From: Ashinkailepas kermadecensis
Lineage: Eukaryota; Arthropoda; Thecostraca; Neolepadidae
Assembly (NCBI GenBank): GCA_034440615.1
Contig: JAOTOM010005186.1
Span: forward strand, 496,001 to 560,000
DNA: 64,000 bases
Direction of reading: 5' to 3'
The position numbers and the translations under genes were made by a program. Each line of letters starts with the position of its first letter. Within the stretch, counting starts at the first letter, position 1. The notes below the pieces were generated by a model. It searched no databases. It was not told the origin of the DNA and saw only the letters and a program-made list of their open reading frames with translations. Positions 54,511-64,000 of this stretch are shown here, piece after piece.

Positions 54511-55432
54511 GCCGACGGGCCCAGTCGCCCGTCTGCGCCGCCGCCGCCGCCGACGACGACGACAACGGCCATCAACGGCCTCCGGTAGTGTCCAGAAAAT
54601 CCACGTGTGTACTCCTAGGCTACGTATGGCGGGGTGCCGGCGAGCGGCGTCACGCCGTCTACGCCGGCCTCCGCCCTGTGATGTAGATAGCTGCGCCGGG
54701 TGCGCCACATATTCACCGGAAATCCAGAGTGCTACTAACGACTGCCGGCCACGGCCGACCTAGGCTTAGCGCGCGCCCCGCTTGGTGCGTCGGAACGGCG
54801 GCTCACTGCTGCGCACGCACCGCGCCGACCGCGAGATGGGATACGTGTATATCATGGGTGCGGCTCAATCGAGTATAGGCGAGTGTGGGAGTGGGCGACT
54901 GGCCGCTCTGCGCTGCCGGGACGGCAGCTGAGCGGCGGCGGACTCGGCACTGGGCCGCGTCGGCCACACGCTGGTCATTCGGTGTATTTGTGCAAATCTT
55001 GGGGCCGGCGCGCCCCCATAGTATACGGCTACGTACGGCTTACTTTTGTCCGATATATGACACTGCGTTAGGTAAATCACGTGCATAATGCAAGATGCGT
55101 GCGTGTTCGCTGTGGGTTTCCATATTATACATGTGTATGATCTATACGTGGGTTGTTGATTTCGGCGCGCACGCGCGCGTGGTCGGTTGTAGATGTGCAA
55201 TTGCGGGCTAGCAGAGACGGCGGTCAGTGCCTGTGCCCGGCCGGGCTGGCCACGACGGTCTGCCTCTGACCTGACTGGGACTGGGGCTGGGGTTGGAGCG
55301 AGCTGGCTCCCACCCCCGCTGGCTGGCCCGGGCCGCGCACGTGGACCGGCCGCCGGCCTAACAGCGGCGGCCGCCAACACGCGGCGGCCAGCCGAGCTTG
55401 CTGGGTATCTTTTCGTGCGTGTATGGTGCGCC

Positions 55433-55438
55433 AATAAA
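55433..55438 (+). terminator. ZFAND5/6: candidate poly(A) signal of the ZFAND5/6 gene
   Basis: AATAAA lies in gcgccaataaagtaacg, followed by GT-containing sequence. It would give a 3' UTR of about 1.1 kb that includes the 33-bp minisatellite. Not confirmed by transcript data. Confidence 0.45.
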
Positions 55439-55544
55439 GTAACGTGCTGATGCCGCTGTACTGCTCCGCTACCGGCGGCCAGAGGCCGGTGCGTCCGTCT
55501 GCACGGGGTGGGGGTGGCGGGCGGTCGCCGGTGTGAAGGTGTCT

Positions 55545-56145
55545 CGACTGCGGGATGGCGTGGTGCTGTCCACTGTGGGAGGTTACCGCCCGCCGTGACT
55601 GAGACGGTAGCCATCCCTCCCCAGCCCCACTTGCGGGATGGCGTGGTGCTGTCCACTGTGGGAGGTTACCGCCCCGCCGTGACTGAGACGGTAGGCCCCC
55701 CCCGCGCCACTTGCGAGATGGCGTGGTGCTGTCCACTGTGGGAGGTTACCGCCCCGCCGTGACTGAGACGGTAGCCCCCCAGCGCCACTTGCGGGATGGC
55801 GTGGTGCTGTCCACTGTGGGAGGTTACCGCCCCGCCGTGACTGAGACGGTAGCCCCCCCCAGCGCCACTTGCGGGATGGCGTGGTGCTGTCCAGCCTGCT
55901 GAGGTTACCCCCGCGCGGATCTGTCATGGGGAGGTTACCGCCCCGCCGTGACTGAGACGGTAGCCCCCCCCCAGCGCCACTTGCGGGATGGCGTGGTGCT
56001 GTCCACTGTGGGAGGTTACCGCCCCGCCGTGACTGAGACGGTAGCCCCCCCAGCGCCACTTGCGGGATGGCGTGGTGCTGTCCACTGTGGGAGGTTACCG
56101 CCCCGCCGTGACTGAGACGGTTGCCAGCCCCCAGCGCCACGAGCG
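55545..56145. repeat. about 80-bp minisatellite between converging genes
   Basis: Units contain cttgcgggatggcgtggtgc, tgtccactgtgggaggttac and cgccgtgactgagacggtag, about seven copies. It lies between the ends of the ZFAND5/6 and su(s)-like genes. Confidence 0.95.
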
Positions 56146-56803
56146 TGGACGCGCAGTAGCCGCGATACAACTAGGCAGCCGCGGTGTCGCCCCGTGATAA
56201 CATTTGTATGCATCCGCATAGCAATCGACACTTGAGCGGCATAGATACTGCTTGCCTCCCCGATCAATGGTGGTGTCGGCGCGCCTCTCAGCTTTTTGTC
56301 AGGCACTGGCTGACAGTCGGCTCGAAGTGGCGCCAGGTCACGGCTGGGGCTGGGTCAGCACGACTCCTGGGGTAATATCGCTGACCCGGAGTGTGACCGT
56401 GGACGGAGTGACACCCCCCCCCCACCCCACCCGAAGGACGCAGATTATGTTAACCGGCTCGAGCACGTTGATAAATTATTACAATTTCAGCCGAGTAGGC
56501 CGGCTGCGACAGCGAAGAGGAACATGTACGCCACTGATGAAGTTCATGTTGGGCGTGGCCCACGTTTAACAGCTCGACCGTCTTTCTGACGAGCCACGAC
56601 CAGGGCCCAGCGGACGCCAGCGACGGTGCCCGGCGGGACATCACGCTCAGTCTGGGACGTGGCCTCCTTCTGCCGCATCTGCACGACGGGATCGCCAACA
56701 CCGTCTGACCAGCGACATTACAGCGTCGCCGTGCGCCACGGGGGACTGAGCCGGCAAAATCCGCCAGCGACAGACCACCAGCACCCCGGCCAGAGGACGT
56801 TGT

Positions 56804-57010
56804 ATGACTTGCCGGAGTGAAATCAAATGCAGTGATTGTTTCCGGGTGCTGGAAGATAAAATACCGGAGCGGCCGCGCTGTGGCAACTACGGCAACTATG
56901 TGTGCAAGAAGCACAGCACCACCAACCGGATATGCGATCCCAAGTGTCCGGAGCGTGAGTGGGCATGTTATGATGTGATGGTAACGGTCGCTATGTGGTC
57001 CGAACAGTGA
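56804..57010 (+). pseudogene. cysteine-rich fragment, possibly a piggyBac-type transposase end
   Basis: Encodes EIKCSDCFRVLEDKIPERPR, then CGNYGNYVCKKHSTTN, then RICDPKCPER. The C-x2-C ... C ... V-C-x2-H ... C-x3-C spacing resembles the C-terminal zinc ribbon of piggyBac transposases. No upstream catalytic domain is visible, so this is tentative. Confidence 0.25.
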
Positions 57011-57840
57011 CGGGGATGGTGGAATGCGTTGTGTGATGCCTGCGACAGTCACGGCCGGGGATGTGTTGTGTGGCGACAGGTCGGAAATGACGGGTTCGTG
57101 GGTCCTAACGCGAGAGGCAAATGCTATAAAAGCTTTCAGAATATGAGCCAAGATAGGTCTGTGGTAAGTGCCGACCATCACCATTGTGCATTTTGCATTA
57201 CGATGATTTCAGAAAATAAATGCACCCAATGGCGTACCGAAAGGGGGCATTGGGGGCAGTTATTGCCGCCCCCAAGAATCGCGCCGGGGTTCAGAACAAT
57301 TGTGCTGTGCCCCCCCCCCTTCCTAAAAATCCCGATGAGACCCCCAAGAATCTCTACGGGGCCAATACAAAATGACGATGGGTACTCCAAAAAATGGCAC
57401 CGGGCGCCTGAAAATACCTCTGGGTTCCATAAAACGTCGCGCCAGGCCCCTTAGAGTCACACTGGGGCCTCAAAAGGTAGGACCAGCGCCGACGAAATTC
57501 GCGCGGAGAGAAAGCGATGAGAGTGCTGAATCGGTGAAGCTTTACCGGGCCCTCGGTTCATAGAACCTCAAAACGCTCAACAACAGACAACAATTGAATG
57601 TATTTCGCATGCACAAAAACGGCACGTCGTGCAGCTGTTCCAGTCACTAATCCACCATCCACGTCAAGTTTATGTTATGTTACATTGGCAATTGCTGGTG
57701 GACAATTTCGGATTACCAACTTAATTACCTCCGTTGCATCTCTCCGCACTGGTATCCACTCCAGCTTTTGCTAGCAACACGTGGCGGTTCTCGCGGTCAC
57801 GGTGTCGCCTCTTCCAGTCGGCACACCCCGGCGCAGGTGG
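57011..57840. other. intergenic sequence between converging genes
   Basis: Contains C-runs (about 57310) and a G/C-rich stretch with ccccaagaatc repeated at 57270 and 57341. No gene is recognised. Confidence 0.35.
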
Positions 57841-58840
57841 TCACTGCCGACCCAGAGTGACCCTGGAATGGCGCAGGGCCGGTGCCGCCGAGCCGCCGCG
57901 CTGCCGACTCGCGGAGGTCGGCATCAGACCCAGAAGGCTGGCAGGTCGCGCCAGCAGAGGCGGTCGGGGCAGCAGGGGCCGCGGCGGTGGTGCCAGCAGC
58001 ATCGGAGCCAGGCCTGCCGTCGCCAGACTGACGTAAGGCCGGTGATGGCCGGCCCGTACCCCGGCCGGGCCGGCGCACACGGACGCTCGCACGTCACGAA
58101 CACCCTGCAGCCCGGACTGAGGCCGGCGGCAATGGTCCGCGAACAGCTTTTGACTCTGGTTTGGCTGGGACGGAGGTCGGCCAGACTCCTGCTCTGTCTG
58201 GCCAGACGGCTGCACGTTCTGTTGCGGGAATTGCGCTGTTTGAAGTTGCATTTCCATCCGCTGACGAGGCTCTTTTCGAATCTCCCCGTGCATGTTCTGC
58301 GAGCCCTTCAGCTGTCCCCTGGGTGAATAATTATGGCTCTGTAAGTGAGCCCCGAGGACGTACTGTGAGCTCTGCATCTGTCCCTCTGGCGCGTACTGAG
58401 AGCTTTGCATCTGTGCTCCCAGCACATGACTTGGATTTTCTGACTGTTCTCCGAGCATGTGATGTGGGTTCTGCAGCTGTCCTTCATGCTCGTATCGCGG
58501 GTCGAGTAGCTGCCCCCCAGGCGTGTGACGTGGGTCGTGCAGCTGTCCAGCAGGCATGTACTGAGAGTCCAGCGGTTGCGGAGGTCGACATTCAACCTCC
58601 ACTTGCTGCCGATTCTGCCAGCGATGCGGCTCACTCGACCCCGACATCTGTCGCGGATCCCATGCGCCGAACTGTCGCGGATCCGGCCTGTCCTGGTGTT
58701 GCGGATCCGGCCTGTCCTGGTGTCGTGGTTCGGGACCAGCCTGCGGCTGTGAACGCGTGGTGCCCTGTTGGCGCGGGTCCTGCTGCGGCTGTGGATGCGT
58801 GGTGCCGTGTTGGCGCGGGTCGTGCTGCGGCTGCGACTGC

Positions 58841-58873
<33 letters not shown>

Positions 58874-59698
58874 GGCTGCTGCTGCGGTTGCTGCTGCGGC
58901 TGCTGCTGCTGCGATCTGTGGCCGTGACCGCCGTGTTCCGACGCAGGCCCGCGCCGTCTCCGCGTCCGCAGGCGCGGGTCGTCCCGACAGCCAGCCTCGC
59001 CCAGCCGGAGCCGCAGCGGCGCATAGTCGGGCGGCCCGCCCGCGACGGCTGTCAGCACCCACCGCATCGGCGTGCGCGCCGCCACCGACGCGTCGATCTC
59101 GACGCAGGGCGTCAGGTGGACGGGCGTGAAGGGTAGCGCCAGGTGGACGCCGTCGGACCATTGTGCCGCCGTCGGCGGACCGCCCGCGGCGCGCTCGTCG
59201 CGGTCAGGCAGTCGTAGGTCGGTGTCGGCCGGCGGCGCCTCGGAGTCGGCTCGCTGATGGGTCGGCTGGCAGTCAGGCGGCGTCGACTGCGCTTCAGGTG
59301 GGCAGAACCAGTCGACTGGGCCGGCCGGCCAGCCGCCGCCGGCTCGGCTCCCGTCCCGCCAGCCGTTCTGGCCGGGCTGGCCGGACGGCACGTGTGGTGC
59401 CGGGGCGCCAGTTCCGGTGTGGTCGTTTGACCCCAGGTCACCAATCCCGGTGCCGTCGCGTGGCCTCAGGTCACCGACGCCAGAATCGTCGTGCGATCCT
59501 AGCTCGCCAATGTCCGACACAGCGTGTGACGTCAGGTCACCGCTATGTACGTCGTCACACCGGTTGGCACCGCCACCTCGTGGCCAGTCGTGTGACCCCA
59601 GGTCACCGCCCTGTGACCCGACGGTCGGGCCGAAGTCGGAGCGCTGTTGGTCCGCGTCGGTGTTGTCGGCTGCCGCTGGCTGTGATGGACCGGCAGCC
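57841..59698 (-). CDS. su(s)/ZC3H4-like last exon: PDY/DPRL motif, polyglutamine and 11-residue repeats
   Basis: The exon follows tcctccccag; its first base completes the Arg codon left by the previous exon. It encodes 618 residues. First is a Gly/Asp/His-rich part in which GDLGS recurs. Then comes a conserved-looking strand block (HLALPFTPVHLTPCVEIDAS then MRWVLTAVAGGPPDY) ending DDPRL. A polyglutamine stretch is encoded at about 58830-58915. After that are DPRQ-containing repeats and about eight 11-residue repeats (QLLDPRYEHEG, QLQNPHHMLGE). The last about 90 residues look less constrained and could be read through a retained intron, with a possible donor near 58110. Confidence 0.55.
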
Positions 59699-62600
59699 CT
59701 GGGGAGGACGGCAGTGTCAGGATGGCAGGGTCAGGACGGCAGGGTCAAGACGGCAGGGTCAGGACGGCAGGGTCAGGACGGCAGTGTCAGGATGGCAGGG
59801 TCAGGACGGCAGGGTCAGGATGGCAGGGTCAGGATGGCAGGGTCAGGATGGCAGAGTCAGGACGGCAGGGTCAGGACGGCAGGGTCAGGACGGCAGTGTC
59901 AGGATGGCAGTGTCAGGATGGCAGGGTCAGGACGGCAGGGTCAAGACGGCAGGGTCAGGATGGCAGGAGAGGATTTGCATCTGGCGAGTAGATCCAGGAC
60001 GTGGATGCAGACCGTCCTGCACCGGGAAATAATGGGGAAAATGTTGGATGATGTCGGTCATAGTGGCGCGTCCACTTCAGCCTACACAATTGCTTGCCAC
60101 CGCCGCGATGTCCGTTTTTTAATATTTGGTGTTATTTTTTCACGAGGATCCTTGCTGCAAAAACGTGTATGTGGCTTCATACTTCGTTCAGGATACTGAA
60201 TGGCCAGGATGCAACCAGGGACATCATTTTCCTCGTGAGCATCCCTGGTCCATAATTTAATGTGGGTTCATATTATATATTTATAATAAATATAGGTGAT
60301 ACATTATGTAAACAATATGTAAATATATAACAATATATATCAATTAACAAGATATAATAATGACTTACACTCATTGTAAATGCGTGGGTAAGTTACTGGG
60401 AGTACGGACAAGCTGTGGGGAGTGCATAAGCGCTGACAAAGATTGCCCAGCCAGTGTCAAAATAGGGATAGAAATGTCGCGCCCAACAGCCCCTCCTCGT
60501 TAATCTCCATCTCTCATTCCATATTTCGGCACGGCAGTCACACAAAATCTGCCCCGATGTGTGTTGACTGCGCGTTTTGAGCGCACCCCGTCTCCGTGTA
60601 CCACCGCCCCCAGGCCGACAGCGCGCAGTGACCGCGTCAAGTGGTGGTCCCCGGCGCTGGACTGTGCGCCGCTCGTCACGTGCTGACCTCCAGGTCTCGT
60701 CCGAGACGCCGCCGCGGATCTTCCTCAGCAACTGGCTGATGGCGTCCATCGGGTCCATGACGTCACGGCTGACGTCATCGACAGGCTCTCCGCGGACGTC
60801 GGCCGGCTGCGGTGACGTCAGAGCGGTGTGAACCACGGTCACACACACACGGACCAAGTCACCGGCCTGCTTACCCGAGATATGCCACTGGGGTTGTCCG
60901 GAGAAATGGAAGAGTAAGTGGACCATCACAATTTCCCGGCACGTCCTGTCCTCGCTAAAAAAAATCAGTAACAAAGCACGTCATCTGCAATTCCAGTTGA
61001 AAACACTATCGAAAAATTACATTTTACCCTCCCTTTCCCTGAATCTGGTTCTCAGGCACCTTCTACAACTGATCGTGCGGTAACTGAGTGGCATGACCCC
61101 CGATCCCTAACCCCGGCTTCCCCACCACTCCACCCGGCCTGACCGGTCTACCCCAGCCGGGTCTCCACCTCACCCGGGGTGGCCTGCCCTGTTCCGAGGC
61201 GAGGCATCGACGATTCTATATCGTAGGACACGAGCTTCATACCAGCTCCGGTGCGGCAGCTGTGGTGAGGGCGTATCCTCACCCGAGCCGAGATCCTCTG
61301 CAGCACGGCCGTCAGCACCCCTATAGCAGCGGCGGTGAGGGCGTATCCTCACCTGAGCCGAGATCCTCTGCAGCACGGCCGTCAGCACCCCCATAGCAGC
61401 GGCGGTGAGGGCGTATCCTCACCTGAGCCGAGATCCTCTGCAGCACGGCCGTCAGCACCCCTATAGCAGCGGCGGTGAGGGCGTATCCTCACCTGAGCCG
61501 AGATCCTCTGCAGCACGGCCGTCAGCGGCTGGGCGTTCTCCTCGTCACTCGAGTACCAGTTATCGTCAGCCAACGGCTCATCGTCGTCAGTCGGCTGGGG
61601 AGTGCACTGCGGCACAGGGTCGCCAGAGGTCATGACCACAGAACGACGGAGATCACTGAGGGTAAGCAGAGATCACTGGAGGCCAATGAGGGTAACCAGA
61701 GGTCATTGGAGACACGGAATATGAACTGGGGATCTTACGCCTACGTACGCAATAACAATAGAGGCCATGGAACTGCATTTACATACGCCCTTTCTTTGTG
61801 ATGAAGCAAAAACAAAACAGTTGGAAAATAGTTGAAGTGTTATTGTGAAGCAGATACAATGCAAAATGTTCAAAATGGAAATCAGTCAGGCAAACGGGAC
61901 ATGATTTGTAAAAATAGTCACGAATGCTACGAGCGAGGGCGAAGCCAGGACGAGTACTAGCGTACATATATGTACGTACGACAGTTCTCAAGAGCGGTCC
62001 GGGCCGGCCCGGCACAACCGGCACGCTTTTGAAACTAATATTTTTGTTTTTGCCACAGCGCTTCGCGTTCTAATTTTTCAGCCAGTCATGTGTGTTATTT
62101 TAATTTTGATCTTAGCCAATTTGTATCCCAATAGTCTTCATGAAGCGCGCTTAATCATTGCTAAAACAAAGAGGTTTGCGGCGGCTTTTCCGCCGGCCAA
62201 CTCCCATCAGCGTTCCACGGTGCAACAGTATTTCAAGTTCTAATAATTCCTCTCAGGACCAAATTGTTTTTATTATTTCACAATACATGCCCTCCACGTA
62301 CAGTGGCTGTTATGGACAGTCTGGGTATAACTCACAGATATTTACAAAGAAAGGATAGATTTGTGGTCAACAGTGGGAGCAGATGCGTGCAATAAACATT
62401 CATACACCAACGTAATACAATACCCACATCACTCACTATCTGCACTACACACACCGTGCTTGCAACACGAGCTATAAACGAGTAGTTTATAGAAGTGATA
62501 GGAAAGCGATGGCCTAAAGGTGAGTTCATAGAGTACACACATCCACTGTGTAAGTTTTTTTTTGTGTGACTAGTGTTGTTCGTGGAGATAAGCTAGTGCA

Positions 62601-63963
62601 TGTTTCTTGGAGTTAGACAGCCTCGATGTTTTTGTTTCAGTAGAAAGTTTGTTATAGTGGAAGACAGACGAGTAGAGAAATCTCCTGCGGCCCGCCTCTC
62701 TGTGTATGGCTCGCAGGTGCACGTGGTCGTCCGCACGTGTATGACGGTTTGTGTGTGCTCTTTTCATTTTAATATTTACCAGCCCACATCACAATATTTA
62801 TCCTGAAGTACTCTCAAACTTTGTTGAAAGAAGCGGGGTTGCGGCGACATTTCCGGCAGTTGGCGATACATTTCTCGCCGCAGCCGTCGTTCGCCTTCCG
62901 TCCCCACAGTACGGCGGTATCGCGGCTGGTCAGTGTTCGGGGGACTCCGGTTCAGTCCCCGGAGGGGATGGCGAATCCTTATTTCTGATTTCAGCAACGC
63001 AACTTGGCAAATGGTTCGCATCCAAAATCATTAGCTCTGCATACATGCTTGGAGGCACGCGACTGCATAAACACTGAAAGCAGTGCGCCTATGATTGATA
63101 GACACGGAGATTCGACTGTGCTGCGCTTTTGACACGTGCTCTCGCTCGTCCGGCGTCCTTGGGCGCTGTATATTGGCATCGTATTGAATTATGTTATGCC
63201 ATCAGGGACATTCACATGGTATGGCTCCTACGCTCCCCGCGTCAATTATTAAAGTGCCTACATTTTATTGTTATATTATTATTATAAATAATCGTTGACA
63301 ATAAGATACAGCTAAAATGAAGCATGCACAAAGTGAATGTGAGCCACCAGTATCTAAGTCAATGCGGATCACAATAACTTGCATGGCTGCATATTATTGT
63401 TACATTGCTAGTTTTCGAACGATACGTGCTTTGCTCACTTCTCTGTTCATGTTGACATAGCAATTCCTTCAGTCTTACCAGAGCGGAGTTACTAAAATAA
63501 TTGGAAGATAATATAGAGAAAATATGTATCGTTGGGATTCGCTTCCCATGAACTCAGGGCATTGAGGATCAGGCCCAATGCATGCCGCCACCGGCGGTCC
63601 GGTGTGGCCTCACCTCCCGCGGGACGACATCCTTCTGCTGCTGCTGGATACGTCGGTAGAGGAGGCGCTGTCCGGCCGGCAGGTGGCCAATGTCCTCCGA
63701 ACTAGCCTCGGCCGCCGCCTTCGCCGACCCCGTCTCGGCCGCCGGAACCACCTCGGTCGTCTCTGTCCGAGAGCACCGCTCGGATCGCCGTCGACGCCGA
63801 CGCTCGCGACTGTGGCGCCGTCGCAGTCGACGGTCCGAGTCGTGTCCGCGCGGCTGGTGGGACAGCGTCCGGGAGCGGCGGCCGCCGCCGGTCGCGCTGC
63901 GTGCGCGCCGCTCTGACCGACCCCGGCCCGCCGCCCAGCCGGCCGCCTCAGTCGGCTCCTTCA
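57841..63963 (-). CDS. ZC3H4/ZC3H6/suppressor-of-sable-like protein, C-terminal part (four exons)
   Basis: On the - strand the model joins 63963-63614, 61606-61493, 60806-60688 and 59698-57841. Phases match at every junction (0, 0, 2) and the frame stays open to a TGA at 57841. Recognisable pieces in order are an Arg/Ser-rich stretch, LPAGQRLLYRRIQQQQKD, acidic DDDEPLADDNWYSSDEEN, then AISQLLRKIRG, and late in the protein VEIDASVAARTPMRWVLTAV, PPDYAPLRLRL and DDPRLRTRR. I associate the YxRIQ, WYSSDEE and PDY...DPRL signatures with the region downstream of the CCCH fingers in ZC3H4/6 and Drosophila su(s). These restrain unproductive transcription. The CCCH fingers themselves would lie to the right, outside the window. 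A homology search should settle the family. Confidence 0.55.
59702..59975 (-). repeat. 14/15-bp minisatellite abutting the last-exon acceptor of the su(s)-like gene
   Basis: On the + strand units read gtcaggacggcaggg or gtcaggatggcaggg, about 19 copies. On the - strand they are C/T-rich (ccctgccgtcctgac) and run directly into the acceptor at 59699. They may supply its pyrimidine tract and many ctgac branch-point-like motifs. Confidence 0.92.
60688..60806 (-). CDS. su(s)/ZC3H4-like exon y
   Basis: This 119-nt exon lies between gacgtcaccgcag and GTCAGC. It encodes PADVRGEPVDDVSRDVMDPM, then DAISQLLRKIRGGVSDETW, ending with two bases of an Arg codon. The helix AISQLLRKIR resembles the short amphipathic repeats that follow the acidic motif in this family. 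Confidence 0.5.
61255..61500 (-). repeat. 70-bp minisatellite carrying exon end plus donor of the su(s)-like gene, four copies
   Basis: The motif gcgtatcctcacc recurs at 61271, 61341, 61411 and 61481. On the - strand each unit has the exon-x end (gaggatctcggctcag) and donor gtgaggatacgccctcacc, in which the donor is paired in a hairpin. Confidence 0.96.
61493..61606 (-). CDS. su(s)/ZC3H4-like exon x: acidic WYSSDEE motif
   Basis: This 114-nt exon of 38 codons lies between ctgtgccgcag and GTGAGG. It encodes CTPQPTDDDEPLADDNWYSS, then DEENAQPLTAVLQRISAQ. An alternative acceptor 15 bases further in (ctccccag) is also in frame. The final 34 bases plus donor are the unit of the 70-bp array that follows on the - strand. 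Confidence 0.6.
61620..63560. other. intron of the su(s)-like gene, no other feature supported
   Basis: AT-rich intronic sequence between exons w and x, with a small aggtca-like tandem (gagatcactgaggg, gagatcactggagg) at 61646-61710. No domain is recognised. Confidence 0.4.
63614..63963 (-). CDS. su(s)/ZC3H4-like exon w: RS-rich stretch and LPxxQxxLYxRIQQ motif
   Basis: This 350-nt exon lies between cgcgtccctgcag and GTGAGG. It is rich in Arg and Ser (RRRHSRERRRRRRSERC), then Ala/Glu-rich, and ends LPAGQRLLYRRIQQQQKD plus VVPRE. It starts in phase 1, so upstream exons are needed. Confidence 0.55.
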
Positions 63964-64000
63964 CTGCAGGGACGCGGCACGTCAGTCGCCTCATTCACTG

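Overview
This is a eukaryotic nuclear window, most likely from an arthropod and plausibly a crustacean. Supporting signs are phase-matched spliced genes, non-LTR retrotransposons, tRNA-derived SINEs and interstitial runs of TTAGG, the arthropod telomere motif. The species call is inference only. I see no bacterial operons, rRNA or CRISPR arrays.

Three protein genes are supported by matching splice phases. (1) On the + strand, 2870-17033 holds the 3' part of a Tudor-domain gene: seven coding exons ending at a stop, with the 5' exons missing to the left. (2) On the + strand, 32968-54323 holds a complete four-exon A20/AN1 zinc-finger gene (ZFAND5/6 family, 185 residues), with a 16.6-kb first intron and a candidate poly(A) signal at 55433. 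(3) On the - strand, 63963-57841 holds the 3' part of a gene resembling the C-terminal half of the CCCH zinc-finger family ZC3H4/ZC3H6/suppressor of sable: four exons ending in a long Gln-rich exon. Genes 2 and 3 converge on about 54.3-57.8 kb.

Most other sequence is repeat. GC-rich gene regions (about 1-17 kb and 33-64 kb) are packed with minisatellites with units of 17-101 bp. An AT-rich block (about 17-32.6 kb) carries three copies of one CR1/L2-like LINE, SINEs, (TTAGG)n tracts and a pogo/Tigger-like transposase relic. A separate RNase-H-bearing LINE (12.6-13.75 kb) has the same 3' tail as the main tRNA-SINE family, and many insertions of about 40-60 bp consist of little more than that tail.

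The most interesting pattern is that many minisatellites are anchored on exon edges. Their units contain a copy of a real splice donor or acceptor plus the adjoining exon end. This occurs at 2.8, 11.2, 14.6, 15.3, 16.4, 49.9, 51.5 and, on the - strand, 61.3 kb. In gene 2 the intron-1 array is repeatedly complementary to its own 5' splice site. At 61.3 kb each copied donor lies inside a perfect 7-bp hairpin. Together these suggest recurrent local amplification of splice junctions, possibly with regulatory consequences.
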